Shown here: positions 1 through 7,638 of the stretch, piece after piece
How the letters are laid out: each line of letters opens with the position of its first letter
Position numbering within the stretch: position 1 is the stretch's first letter
From: Planctomicrobium sp051466335
Lineage (GTDB): Bacteria; Planctomycetota; Planctomycetia; Planctomycetales; Planctomycetaceae
DNA: 64,000 nucleotides
Assembly: GCF_051466335.1 (NCBI RefSeq)
Contig: NZ_CP195793.1
Coordinates: forward strand, 2,542,001-2,606,000
Direction of reading: 5' to 3'
The notes under the pieces: generated by a model
Told to the model about the DNA's origin: nothing
The model's input: the letters and a program-made list of their open reading frames with translations, nothing else
Databases searched by the model: none
Made by a program: the position numbers and the translations under genes

Positions 1-888
1 CCACGCGTGAACCGCGGACCTGAAACGGAATTCCCTGAATGTCTCCAATACGATGGTATTGGGGGACGCTGGGACAGTGCTTCCAGTGGCTTCGGACCTT
101 ATGGTCAGGTTCGACTCGCCAAAGAATCCGGCGGCATCTTCTTTATGCTCGCTTCGGAAGAAAAGGATCTCATCGGCCGGGATGCTCAGGGATCTCGTAA
201 GTTCGACGATCTGGCAATGAAGGAATACGAGCCGATGCTCCTTGCTCGACGAGCCTATGAAATGGAGCGAAACAAGAGCGATTTCCGCAGGTCGATTGCA
301 CAGGTGATCGATGGGCTCAATCCAGAGAAAGATGGCGAGCTCGATTTGCAAAGATGGAATTTCCCGATGGATCGAGCAGAGTTCCAGCGTCAGAAGCAGG
401 TTGCGTTTGGACGCGCACTAAGATCGTTAGGGAAACTCAATGAAGGCATTCGGATATTGCAGGGAATCGCGCCGCTGCGAGCGAAGGAGAGTGAACCTCG
501 TTGGCGAGCCGCCTACGATCTCGCCTTGGCTCAACTTCTCTGCTATCGCGTCAGGCAGTTCCAGTATCTACTCGCATTAAACCTTCAAGAACGTGAAAAT
601 CCTCTCCCGAAGGACCCAAAATCCAACGAGTGGAACCTTGCAAATGTTCAGGAGATGCTTGAGCCAACGCCCGAAGAGGTACGGTATTCCAAAGTTGATA
701 TGGCTGAACTTGAAGCCCAGAAGGCTTTGGCAATTGAACTTTACAATCAGGTGATCGCAAACCATCCGGGAACCCCATGGGCGCGTCGCGCAGCACAGGA
801 ACGGGAATGGGGCTTTGGCTTCCGCTTGCAGGAAGGTTTTCGAGATCCCAGGTACAGTTCTATGAACACCGTAGTTCCTAAGCTCTAA
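1..888 (+). CDS. C-terminal part of a secreted VWA-type protein, 5' end outside window
   Basis: The frame is open to the left edge, so this is the 3' part of a longer gene; the GTG at 7 is only the first in-window start codon. The segment FGPYGQVRLAKESGGIFFML near residues 29-48 resembles the last strand and helix of von Willebrand A domains in long planctomycete proteins. It is followed by about 240 mostly helical, charged residues with no motif I recognise and no membrane segment. The VWA assignment is inference from that one stretch; the rest is of unknown function. The stop codon lies inside the first unit of a 13-bp tandem repeat. No terminator is evident, and the next gene begins about 450 bases on. 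Confidence 0.6.
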   Translation, partial: PRVNRGPETEFPECLQYDGIGGRWDSASSGFGPYGQVRLAKESGGIFFMLASEEKDLIGRDAQGSRKFDDLAMKEYEPMLLARRAYEMERNKSDFRRSIAQVIDGLNPEKDGELDLQRWNFPMDRAEFQRQKQVAFGRALRSLGKLNEGIRILQGIAPLRAKESEPRWRAAYDLALAQLLCYRVRQFQYLLALNLQERENPLPKDPKSNEWNLANVQEMLEPTPEEVRYSKVDMAELEAQKALAIELYNQVIANHPGTPWARRAAQEREWGFGFRLQEGFRDPRYSSMNTVVPKL

Positions 889-923
889 TTCCTCCTTCTA
901 ATTCCTCCTTCTAATTCCTCCTT
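885..923. repeat. 13-bp tandem repeat, three perfect copies, overlapping a stop codon
   Basis: The unit ctaattcctcctt occurs three times head to tail without a mismatch. The TAA stop of the preceding gene is part of the first unit. The array looks like slippage of a short pyrimidine-rich segment. No role is apparent. Confidence 0.9.
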
Positions 924-1338
924 CTGTGTTGCATCGCAATCGGTCTCCTTTCAGGCGATGGTGATGGTCCGTGGGAGCACGTCGACCTCATCGTCGGGAA
1001 GGGACATGATGCTCTCGTAGTTGTGTCATAGACGCGATTGTCTCTTCAACTCTCTGGTAGCCACTTTGCTTGGGTGGCGTCGCTTCCTTTCGCTGCCCTT
1101 CGGCGATTTGGCGAGAGCTCGTCACTCCTAAAGCTATATGTAGCCCGCATGAAATTGCTGAGGGGCGGCGTTGTAAGATGTCAACGAATTGTTATTGTTT
1201 GTTGCGATTCGCTTGTGATCATATTGTTTATTCATTGTATGGTACGATAAATCGTGTCACAAATTTCAAATAACTGCTGTCAGCTCGGTTCTCAAGTGGT
1301 TTCAGTTCTGTATCGATTTTCGATTGGGGTCGCAAAAA
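924..1338. other. intergenic region upstream of the DUF1559 gene
   Basis: No convincing gene is seen. Two overlapping short open frames at 1038-1273 have no ribosome binding site or recognisable product. Bases 1190-1300 are AT-rich and probably carry the promoter of the downstream gene, but I cannot fix -35 and -10 boxes with confidence. Confidence 0.5.
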
Positions 1339-2349
1339 ATGCTGGGAAAAGTCTGGGGACGTAAAGGGTTTACCCTCATTGAACTGCTGGTTGTCATCGC
1401 GATCATTGCAGTACTGATCGCACTGCTCCTTCCCGCTGTTCAGCAGGCGCGAGAGGCTGCAAGAAGATCACAGTGCAATAACAATATGAAGCAGTTGGGG
1501 CTCGCTCTTCACAACTACCATGATGTGTACGGCACGTTTCCTCCCGGGTGCAGAGGGCCAGGTTGGGGAATGTCCTTCTGGGTTTCGCTTCTCCCCTATT
1601 TGGAGCAGGCAAATCTCTATAATCAGCTCAGTATGGACGGGGCTCCCGGATTCCCAGCTGCCGGCTTCAACTATCTTCTGCTGGAGAATCTTGTTCCTCC
1701 AACCGGAGTTTGCCCATCGAGTCCGATGGATCGCACAATCGACGTCTGGGTGCCATCTGCAAATGTCGTAAAACGGTACTTTTGTTCCAGTTACGTTGGT
1801 ATTTCAGGAGCGGCAGTCGGCCCAGCTGGTATGGATACCCAATCAGAAATTGGACAACATGGGATTGTCTCCAGCGGTGGAATTCTGATTCCGAATGGCA
1901 GAGTCACGATGGCGTCGATTACCGATGGGACTTCAAACACGGCTTTGGTCGGCGAGCAATCGGATTTCGGTCGAGCGGATGGAAATCAGGTAGAACTGCG
2001 ATCCGGGCAGAACCACTCCAGCTGGATGGGAACCAGCTTGACGGGATCGCCGCGGACCGGTGGCACTGGGTGGACAGGCAATGACAATCGCGCCTGGGGG
2101 ATTACAACGGTGCGTTTTCCACTCGGTAGCAAAGACATGACGCACGGTCGAAACGGAAACATCTGGTCTCAGGCAAACGGGGTGCTGCCCGAAGGGACGA
2201 ATCGCCCCCTGCAGTCTGCACATGTTGGCGGCGGTTTCATCTTGATGGCAGATGGCCACAGCCGTTTTATTTCTGAAAACGTCGACTTTCTCAATGTCTT
2301 TGTGCCAGTTGTAATGAAGGCAGACGGTCGGGTGAATGGCGAGTTCTAA
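1339..2349 (+). CDS. DUF1559 domain-containing protein (pseudopilin-like)
   Basis: A 336-residue member of the large DUF1559 family that planctomycetes carry in many copies. Residues 8-30 form a type IV prepilin-like N-terminus (KGFTLIELLVVIAIIAVL), with the expected Gly-Phe cleavage site and Glu at mature position 5. It is followed by the family signature LPAVQQAREAARRSQC. The C-terminus has the usual ending HVGGGFILMADGHSRFIS. The protein is probably processed by a prepilin peptidase and anchored in the inner membrane; its biological role is unknown. The ATG at 1339 is preferred over the TTG at 1324 because it puts the prepilin motif near the N-terminus. A lipoprotein and an SGNH hydrolase follow on the same strand, a common arrangement for these genes. 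Confidence 0.93.
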   Translation: MLGKVWGRKGFTLIELLVVIAIIAVLIALLLPAVQQAREAARRSQCNNNMKQLGLALHNYHDVYGTFPPGCRGPGWGMSFWVSLLPYLEQANLYNQLSMDGAPGFPAAGFNYLLLENLVPPTGVCPSSPMDRTIDVWVPSANVVKRYFCSSYVGISGAAVGPAGMDTQSEIGQHGIVSSGGILIPNGRVTMASITDGTSNTALVGEQSDFGRADGNQVELRSGQNHSSWMGTSLTGSPRTGGTGWTGNDNRAWGITTVRFPLGSKDMTHGRNGNIWSQANGVLPEGTNRPLQSAHVGGGFILMADGHSRFISENVDFLNVFVPVVMKADGRVNGEF

Positions 2350-2476
2350 CTGAAGTGCGAAGTCAAAAGCCGTACTTGCAGTTATGGAGGCGGCTTCTTT
2401 AGTAGTTGTTCACCTGTTCAATTTGATCGATGGAGTCGCTGCCTTGTTATCCCGCTTTGCGTCTCGTTTTCAAGTG

Positions 2477-2869
2477 ATGTTTGGGCTTGTCAGCTTGGTT
2501 GTCTGTCTAGGGTGCGGTTCCACAACTTCAGAACCGGCAGCAACGACTGGCGTCATTGTTGGTAAAGTGACGTTCGAAGGAGCGCCGGTCACCGACGGAG
2601 AAATCGTCTTTCTGAACGATCAGACAAAAAACGAAGTTGTCGGATTGTTAGATGAGCAAGGGGCATATCAAGTTCAGGGTGTGCTGTTCGGCAAACAAAA
2701 CGTGAGTGTTCGCCCCGAAACCCCTCCAATGCCTAAAGACACCATGGCGCCCCGTCCTAAACCGGCCGACCCCAAACATATTCCGAAGAAGTATCGCAAT
2801 CCCAAATCGAGTGAACTCGTGTTTGAAGTGAAGGAAGCGAAGTCGACGTTTGACGTCTCCATGAAGTAG
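2477..2869 (+). CDS. small lipoprotein with carboxypeptidase-regulatory-like fold
   Basis: A 130-residue exported protein. The hydrophobic start MFGLVSLVVCLGCGS looks like a lipoprotein signal with Cys near residue 14, although the -3 position is Cys rather than Leu. The mature part (VGKVTFEGAPVTDGEIVFLN...GAYQVQGVLFGKQNVSV) matches the beta-sandwich of carboxypeptidase regulatory-like or transthyretin-like domains. Such proteins often follow DUF1559 genes in planctomycetes. The open frame extends upstream to 2384, but the ATG at 2477 puts the signal peptide at the N-terminus. The 3' end meets the next frame with no spacer, suggesting co-transcription. The function is unknown; a cell-surface role is likely. 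Confidence 0.75.
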   Translation: MFGLVSLVVCLGCGSTTSEPAATTGVIVGKVTFEGAPVTDGEIVFLNDQTKNEVVGLLDEQGAYQVQGVLFGKQNVSVRPETPPMPKDTMAPRPKPADPKHIPKKYRNPKSSELVFEVKEAKSTFDVSMK

Positions 2870-2916
2870 TGTTGTCTTCGGTGATTTCTCTTCCATATGA
2901 AGGAATGGTTCTCGAA

Positions 2917-3678
2917 ATGAAGTTTCAGTGTAATAAGACGATTGCTCACCGTCTTCTCGTGGTCATCGGCCTGTTCGCGTTCAGCGGGCTGGTGACTACT
3001 CTTCATGCTGCCGACATTGAAAAGCCAACGTCGACAACGACGAAAGAACTCTTCCTGGGAGATCGTCCAGTCGACCGGATCCTGTTTCTCGGGAACAGCA
3101 TTACCTTTCATGCACCGCTTGAGTCGGTGAGTTGGGACGGGAACTGGGGAATGGCTGCCAGTCGTGAAGACCTGGACTACGTCCATGTCCTCGTTCATAA
3201 GATTGCAGAAGAAGTGGACGGTAAGCCTCAATTCAAAGTCCGGAATATTGCCGATTTCGAGCGAGGTTTTCAGGCATTCAATTTCGCTGAGGAGCTGAAA
3301 GAATTTTGGGAATTCAAACCACAGTTGGTGGTCCTCGCGATCGGTGAAAATGTCAGCGCTCTTGATTCTGAAGACTTACAGGAAGGTTATGAAAACGCCT
3401 TTCGGAATCTGATTCAGCAGGCAAAGAAATCGGGAGCGTCGACGATCGTTGTGCGAAGCTCATTTTATCCCGATCCTGCCAAAGATGAGGCGATGCGTCG
3501 GGCGAGCGAAGCAGAAGAGGTGATTTTTCTGGATATCCAAGAGTTATCAAAGGATCCTCTGAATTTTGGCCGCTCCGAACGTGATTTCAAACATGATGGT
3601 GTCGCGAACCATCCAGGTGACCGTGGGATGCAGGCGATCGCAGATGCGATTTGGTCGACGATTCAGCCGCAGAAATAA
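2917..3678 (+). CDS. secreted SGNH/GDSL-type hydrolase
   Basis: A 253-residue protein with a clear signal peptide (MKFQCNKTIAHRLLVVIGLFAF.., cleavage after LHA). The SGNH block I is RILFLGNSIT near residue 47, with the nucleophile Ser in GNS. Block III is LAIGEN, and the C-terminal Asp/His pair is in HDGVANHPGDRGM. It is probably an esterase or carbohydrate deacetylase acting outside the inner membrane; the substrate is unknown. The ATG at 2917 is chosen because it begins the signal peptide and has GAAGGA upstream; ATG 2905 is also possible. It ends the DUF1559-lipoprotein-hydrolase run, and a terminator hairpin lies about 105 bases downstream. Confidence 0.85.
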   Translation: MKFQCNKTIAHRLLVVIGLFAFSGLVTTLHAADIEKPTSTTTKELFLGDRPVDRILFLGNSITFHAPLESVSWDGNWGMAASREDLDYVHVLVHKIAEEVDGKPQFKVRNIADFERGFQAFNFAEELKEFWEFKPQLVVLAIGENVSALDSEDLQEGYENAFRNLIQQAKKSGASTIVVRSSFYPDPAKDEAMRRASEAEEVIFLDIQELSKDPLNFGRSERDFKHDGVANHPGDRGMQAIADAIWSTIQPQK

Positions 3679-3784
3679 CGTTAGATTCGATATGTGCGTC
3701 GATTTCTAGTGCTGATTGAACGAGATCGGAATCGGTCGGTTCCCGCCCCTTCTCCATCCTTTGTTTGATGGTCACAGAACATTT

Positions 3785-3822
3785 AGAGCCGATTGAATGA
3801 ACACCATTCAGTCGGCTCTTTC
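3785..3822 (+). terminator. rho-independent terminator after the SGNH hydrolase gene
   Basis: Arms AGAGCCGATTGAATG and CATTCAGTCGGCTCT are separated by AACAC, with one mismatch, and are followed by a short T-rich run. Placed to end the DUF1559-lipoprotein-hydrolase transcript. Confidence 0.7.
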
Positions 3823-3975
3823 ATTTGTGTGTTCGAGGAATTAACCATCAGCGCAGAGTGGCCTCCATGATTCATCCTGGCGGAGAAACTCGTTAATCTA
3901 CGCCTCAAGATCTGCTGAGAGAATTTTCAGCACGACGAATTCAGCTTGCCATCAGTCACCGAACAGGGGGACGAA

Positions 3976-4983
3976 ATGTCGGTCACGAGTCAGGTTTGGG
4001 GGGCGACTTCACAGGGAAACAATTCGTTTCTTTACACTCTCAGAAACGAGTTCCTGCAAGTTTCTGTCACAGATCTTGGGGCAGCGCTCGTTTCTGTGAG
4101 AGCACCGGATCGAAACGGGGTTGTCGAGAATATCGTCGTCGGTGGTGAAGAGTTCTCGACCTATGCGAATAACAGTTCCCATTTGGGAGCGAGCGTCGGG
4201 CGATTTGCAAATCGCATTGGCAAAGGCCAGTTTTCACTCGACGGAAAGAGTTATCAGCTCGCTTTGAATAACGGACCTAATCATCTGCACGGCGGAGAGA
4301 AAGGACTGACGCACCGTCAGTTTCAATCTTCGGCGGATGAGAATTCCGTTCAGTTTTCGACATTCAGCGAGGACGGTGAGGACGGCTATCCCGGGGCGGT
4401 AATCATCAGCGTGACCTACCGTCTCGAGGGGGCGACGCTGTCTATCGAATACGCTGCGACGACAGATGCCAAAACCGTGATCAACCTCACGAACCATACC
4501 TACTGGAATCTTGCAGGCGCCGGTTCGGTGTTGGGGTTCGATGTGGAGATCAACGCTGGCACAGTCTTGGAGATTGATGACAACGTGCTTCCTACCGGGA
4601 AGATTCTTGAAGTTGCCGGGACACCGTTTGATTTCAGAAAGCCGCATCCGATTGGAGAAAGTATTCCTCAGAAGCACGGCGGCTACGATAACTGCTTCGT
4701 GATTCGGGATTGGGATTCCACGCTTCGCTTCGCAGCGAGGGCGAAAGATTCAGAATCAGGACGAGTCATGGATGTGCTGACGACTGTTCCTGGAGTTCAG
4801 TTATATACCGCGAATCACTTCGATGGTTCCGCTTCAGTGGGGGGAGCGAAGCAGCATGAAGCGTTCTGCTTGGAGTGTCAGCACTTTCCCGACTCCCCGA
4901 ACAATCCTCAGTTTCCAACGACGATCCTCCTCCCCGGTCAGCGGTACACTCAACTGACCCAGCACCGATTCAGTGTCGAGTAA
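3976..4983 (+). CDS. galM: aldose 1-epimerase (galactose mutarotase)
   Basis: A 335-residue cytoplasmic enzyme that interconverts alpha and beta anomers of free aldoses such as galactose and glucose. The family motifs are all present: FANRIGKGQFSLDG, NGPNHLHGG (substrate-binding His near 105), NLTNHTYWNLAG (catalytic His near 174), DDNVLPTGKI, and LECQHFPDSPNN with the catalytic base Glu near 300. Length is typical. The ATG at 3976 is preferred over the upstream TTG at 3946 because it follows CAGGGGGA at good spacing. No signal peptide is visible. The gene stands alone, bounded by terminators on both sides, so no operon partner hints at a specific sugar pathway. Confidence 0.95.
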   Translation: MSVTSQVWGATSQGNNSFLYTLRNEFLQVSVTDLGAALVSVRAPDRNGVVENIVVGGEEFSTYANNSSHLGASVGRFANRIGKGQFSLDGKSYQLALNNGPNHLHGGEKGLTHRQFQSSADENSVQFSTFSEDGEDGYPGAVIISVTYRLEGATLSIEYAATTDAKTVINLTNHTYWNLAGAGSVLGFDVEINAGTVLEIDDNVLPTGKILEVAGTPFDFRKPHPIGESIPQKHGGYDNCFVIRDWDSTLRFAARAKDSESGRVMDVLTTVPGVQLYTANHFDGSASVGGAKQHEAFCLECQHFPDSPNNPQFPTTILLPGQRYTQLTQHRFSVE

Positions 4984-5017
4984 CAGAAGGGATGTCGGGT
5001 TGAATCTGCTCAATCAA

Positions 5018-5047
5018 AAAGCCCGCCACATTGCTGTGGCGGGCTTT
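5018..5047. terminator. bidirectional terminator between convergent genes
   Basis: A perfect 13-bp stem (AAAGCCCGCCACA / TGTGGCGGGCTTT) with a TTGC loop, A-rich on the left and T-rich on the right. It can end both galM and the convergent reductase-like gene. Confidence 0.88.
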
Positions 5048-5074
5048 GACCTGACCCAATACGAATGAATTTTG

Positions 5075-6007
5075 TTAGGCAACTTTTCTGGCTGGTGCAG
5101 CGACCGGCGGGCAACGCAACTTCTCGCGATAGCCATTTTCAGCTTGTGCGTGAAGCCGTTTCAGGCCTTCAGAGAGCAACGGCATCGCGACACAGAGTGC
5201 TTTGCGAATCTGCTTGGTTTGAAGGGAACACTCACCTTCTGCGAAGTCTTGTGGTGCTTCAGAGAGGAAGGATTCACGGCGAAGCGCCAACCAAGGGAGT
5301 TCGAATTCGTCTGCCAGACGTTGAGTGAATGAAAGCGGGCTGACTCGCTCTGCCCCGGCGACATGGAAGATCCCCTCGAGATTTTCCATGCAGGCACGAC
5401 GAACAATTTCCGCCATGTCTGTCGCGAGAATCGGAGTGGAATGTCGGATGTGGTCTTGTTGAACCAGTCGTTTGGTTTCCACGTTTTTCAGCAGGGATTC
5501 GACCCATCCAGACCCCTCTGGACCTGCTGACCATCCGAAAGTATTTGTGCGAACGATCAAGGCACCGGCACAGTTTTCCAGAATTTGTGATTCTGCAGTG
5601 CGAATGGCTTCTGACTGATAACTCGGGCAAAGTCCCAGGCTGTTTTCATCGTGGAACATCCATGGTCCACTGAAAACGGCGTCTGAGGAAATCATGACGA
5701 ATTTGACGTTTGCTGCTGAGGCTGTTGCCGCCCACATTTCTGCGTCCGCAACCATCGCATCGTTGACGAGTGCCTTCGTTCCTGGCTCCCATGCAGATCG
5801 CGCTGCTGGTCCACAGTACAGAACACAGTCTGCACTACTTTGGGAAATCAGAGCACTCGGGGTTAGCTCTGGGCTCAGGGCGTCGCAGTTCGCGATTTCG
5901 TAACCGGAGGCGGAAGCCCAGGTCGAAACCTGATGTTGTTCAGCGAAGGAGGCTGCCAGATTTGCACCAGCGACCGTGTCCACACCAACTACTAGAAACT
6001 TATTCAC
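5075..6007 (-). CDS. RmlD-like / extended SDR-type protein with degenerate active site
   Basis: A 310-residue Rossmann-type protein resembling dTDP-4-dehydrorhamnose reductase: short N-terminal beta strand (NKFLVVGVD), FVMISSDAVFSG aligning with the family's STDYVF region, IVRTNTFGW, a C-terminal HVAGAE segment and a late LKRLH helix. Two hallmarks are altered. The NAD(P)-binding glycine motif reads GVDTVAG instead of GxxGxxG. The catalytic YxxxK reads YQSEA, with the Lys replaced. It may bind a nucleotide without being a normal dehydrogenase. The start is GTG 6007, preceded by GGAGG at ideal spacing; the upstream TTG at 6040 lacks this. No rhamnose-pathway genes are nearby. Confidence 0.7.
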   Translation of the reverse strand: MNKFLVVGVDTVAGANLAASFAEQHQVSTWASASGYEIANCDALSPELTPSALISQSSADCVLYCGPAARSAWEPGTKALVNDAMVADAEMWAATASAANVKFVMISSDAVFSGPWMFHDENSLGLCPSYQSEAIRTAESQILENCAGALIVRTNTFGWSAGPEGSGWVESLLKNVETKRLVQQDHIRHSTPILATDMAEIVRRACMENLEGIFHVAGAERVSPLSFTQRLADEFELPWLALRRESFLSEAPQDFAEGECSLQTKQIRKALCVAMPLLSEGLKRLHAQAENGYREKLRCPPVAAPARKVA

Positions 6008-6333
6008 GCGTTGCCTCCATGCTGTGCGTGTGAGATTCAACTCTCAGACCCGTCGTCTTTTAAGTCGTTTGCGTCAGCTGTTACGACTGAAGCGAGAGGA
6101 GTATACGACTGACTTCAAATTTCCTCCAAGATCAATCGGCAAGAATTACCGATCACAAATTCGCTCGTTGTACAACTTGCAAAATCTCGGGACGGAACCA
6201 CTCACTGTCAGAGTGTGGGAGGTTTGTGCGGATTGCCAAAGAGAGGCGGTTCTCTCGCTGGTCATTGGCGACTTCAACTGAAGAGAACGCTAAATTGTGC
6301 TCACAGGAGTTTTCATAGAACAAGGGGACCGCT
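6008..6333. other. intergenic region between divergent genes
   Basis: About 325 bases separating the RmlD-like gene (leftward) from the SWIM protein gene (rightward), so promoters for both must lie here. A short open frame at 5976-6281 has no recognisable product. I see no clear hairpin or operator. Confidence 0.4.
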
Positions 6334-7638
6334 TTGCAATTTGATCTCGAACAGATTGCTCAACTCGCACCCGATGCGCAATCAATGACTGCAGCCCGGC
6401 AGTCGATGTCTCCGAGATTGTGGAGTCAGGCTGGACTTCTGCCTGATGTGATCTGGGGGCAATGTCTGGGGAGTACGTTCTACCACGTCGCGGTGGATTT
6501 ACAGAGCTTTGGATACAAGTGCAGCTGTCCGAGCCGCAAACGACCTTGTCGTCATGTGTTGGCGTTGATGCTGTTACTCGTGACGACCCCGGACGCGCTC
6601 ACGGAGACAGAACCGCCAGCGACGGTTCGTGAATGGATCGAGAAACGCAGAGCGAAGGCATCGAAGCCTGAACCTGTCGAAACAGAAGCTCCGAAACCAG
6701 TTGATCCAGTTGCTCAACAGAAACGAGCAGGACAGCGAGAAGATCGTGTTGCACGGGGGATTCAACAACTGGAGAGTTGGTTGATGGATCTTGTACGTAA
6801 CGGATTAGCTGGGCTGGAAATTCAAGGGATGGCGCAATGGGAGTTGCAGGCGAAGCGGTTAGTGGATGCTCAGGCAAGTGGCCTCGCGAATCGCGTCCGG
6901 GCGATGGGCGAGATTCCTGCCTCGTCGCCGGATTGGCCGGAGCGATTGTTATTCGCAATGGGCCGGCTACAACTCCTGCTGGAAGCGTACAAGTCCTTCG
7001 ATATTCTCCCTCAATCCTTGCAGTCTGATGTGCGACAGCTCATTGGATGGAATGTGACCCAGCAGGAACTCGAGGCTACCGGTGAGCGAGTTGTTGACGT
7101 CTGGCAGGTCGTCGGGCAGCGCGAGGAGATTGATGACCGGCTCCGAGTTCTGCGCACTTGGTTGTACGGGCTGGAGTCTCAGCGATTTGGGCTCGTTATT
7201 CAATTTTCTCCCGGAAAGCAGCCCTACCCCGAACTCTACATGGTTGGGACCTCCTTTCGTGCGGAACTGACATTCTATCCGGGTGGAGGGCAGGAACGAG
7301 TGCGGGTGCAAGAGCGGGCCGACCCGATCTCGACTCCTCGAACATTGTCCGGATTCCAGTCGTTGGAAGAGATTCTGGAACAATTTTCTGAGCGGCTAGC
7401 GGTTGCACCGTGGACAATGAGTGCGACTTATGTCCTCGCGAATTCGACGGTCAGTTCTGTACGAGGAAGATGGTATCTGCGAGATCGTGAGGGACGCGGT
7501 GCTCCGCTCCGTTCATTTGAACCGTGGAAGGTCCTCGCTGAAACTGGCGGACTGCCAGCGAATATCGTTCTGGAATGGAATGGAGATTCTGCTCAAGTAC
7601 TGGGTCTCGAGATCAATCAACGATACATAGGAATGTGA
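6334..7638 (+). CDS. SWIM zinc finger protein
   Basis: A 434-residue soluble protein. The SWIM zinc-binding motif is at about residues 60-78 (YKCSCPSRKRPCRHVLAL), giving the CxC...CxH ligand set; SWIM domains bind nucleic acid or protein. A charged, Pro/Glu-rich linker (about 95-135) follows. The remaining helical and beta region is typical of bacterial SWIM proteins encoded beside DUF5691 genes. The start is TTG 6334, the only start codon that keeps the conserved N-terminal helix; an AAGGGG lies about 12 bases upstream. The stop codon overlaps the ATG of the DUF5691 gene (TGATG), implying translational coupling and probably a joint function. Function is not established. Confidence 0.85.
   Translation: MQFDLEQIAQLAPDAQSMTAARQSMSPRLWSQAGLLPDVIWGQCLGSTFYHVAVDLQSFGYKCSCPSRKRPCRHVLALMLLLVTTPDALTETEPPATVREWIEKRRAKASKPEPVETEAPKPVDPVAQQKRAGQREDRVARGIQQLESWLMDLVRNGLAGLEIQGMAQWELQAKRLVDAQASGLANRVRAMGEIPASSPDWPERLLFAMGRLQLLLEAYKSFDILPQSLQSDVRQLIGWNVTQQELEATGERVVDVWQVVGQREEIDDRLRVLRTWLYGLESQRFGLVIQFSPGKQPYPELYMVGTSFRAELTFYPGGGQERVRVQERADPISTPRTLSGFQSLEEILEQFSERLAVAPWTMSATYVLANSTVSSVRGRWYLRDREGRGAPLRSFEPWKVLAETGGLPANIVLEWNGDSAQVLGLEINQRYIGM

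Noticed and set aside
1..888. VWA-type protein considered as the VWA partner of the SWIM/DUF5691 pair
   Set aside because: It is 5.5 kb away, separated by oppositely oriented genes, and looks like a secreted planctomycete type rather than the cytoplasmic CoxE-like partner.
1110..1170. Possible third copy of the 84-bp repeat (cactcctaaagctatat, ggggcggcg)
   Set aside because: Only short scattered matches; no gapless alignment of the conserved blocks.
1038..1273. Two short plus-strand frames upstream of the DUF1559 gene
   Set aside because: No start site signal or family likeness; the region is probably leader and promoter.
5976..6281. 101-codon plus-strand frame overlapping the RmlD-like start
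   Set aside because: Overlaps the well-placed GTG start and ribosome binding site of the opposite gene; product not recognisable.
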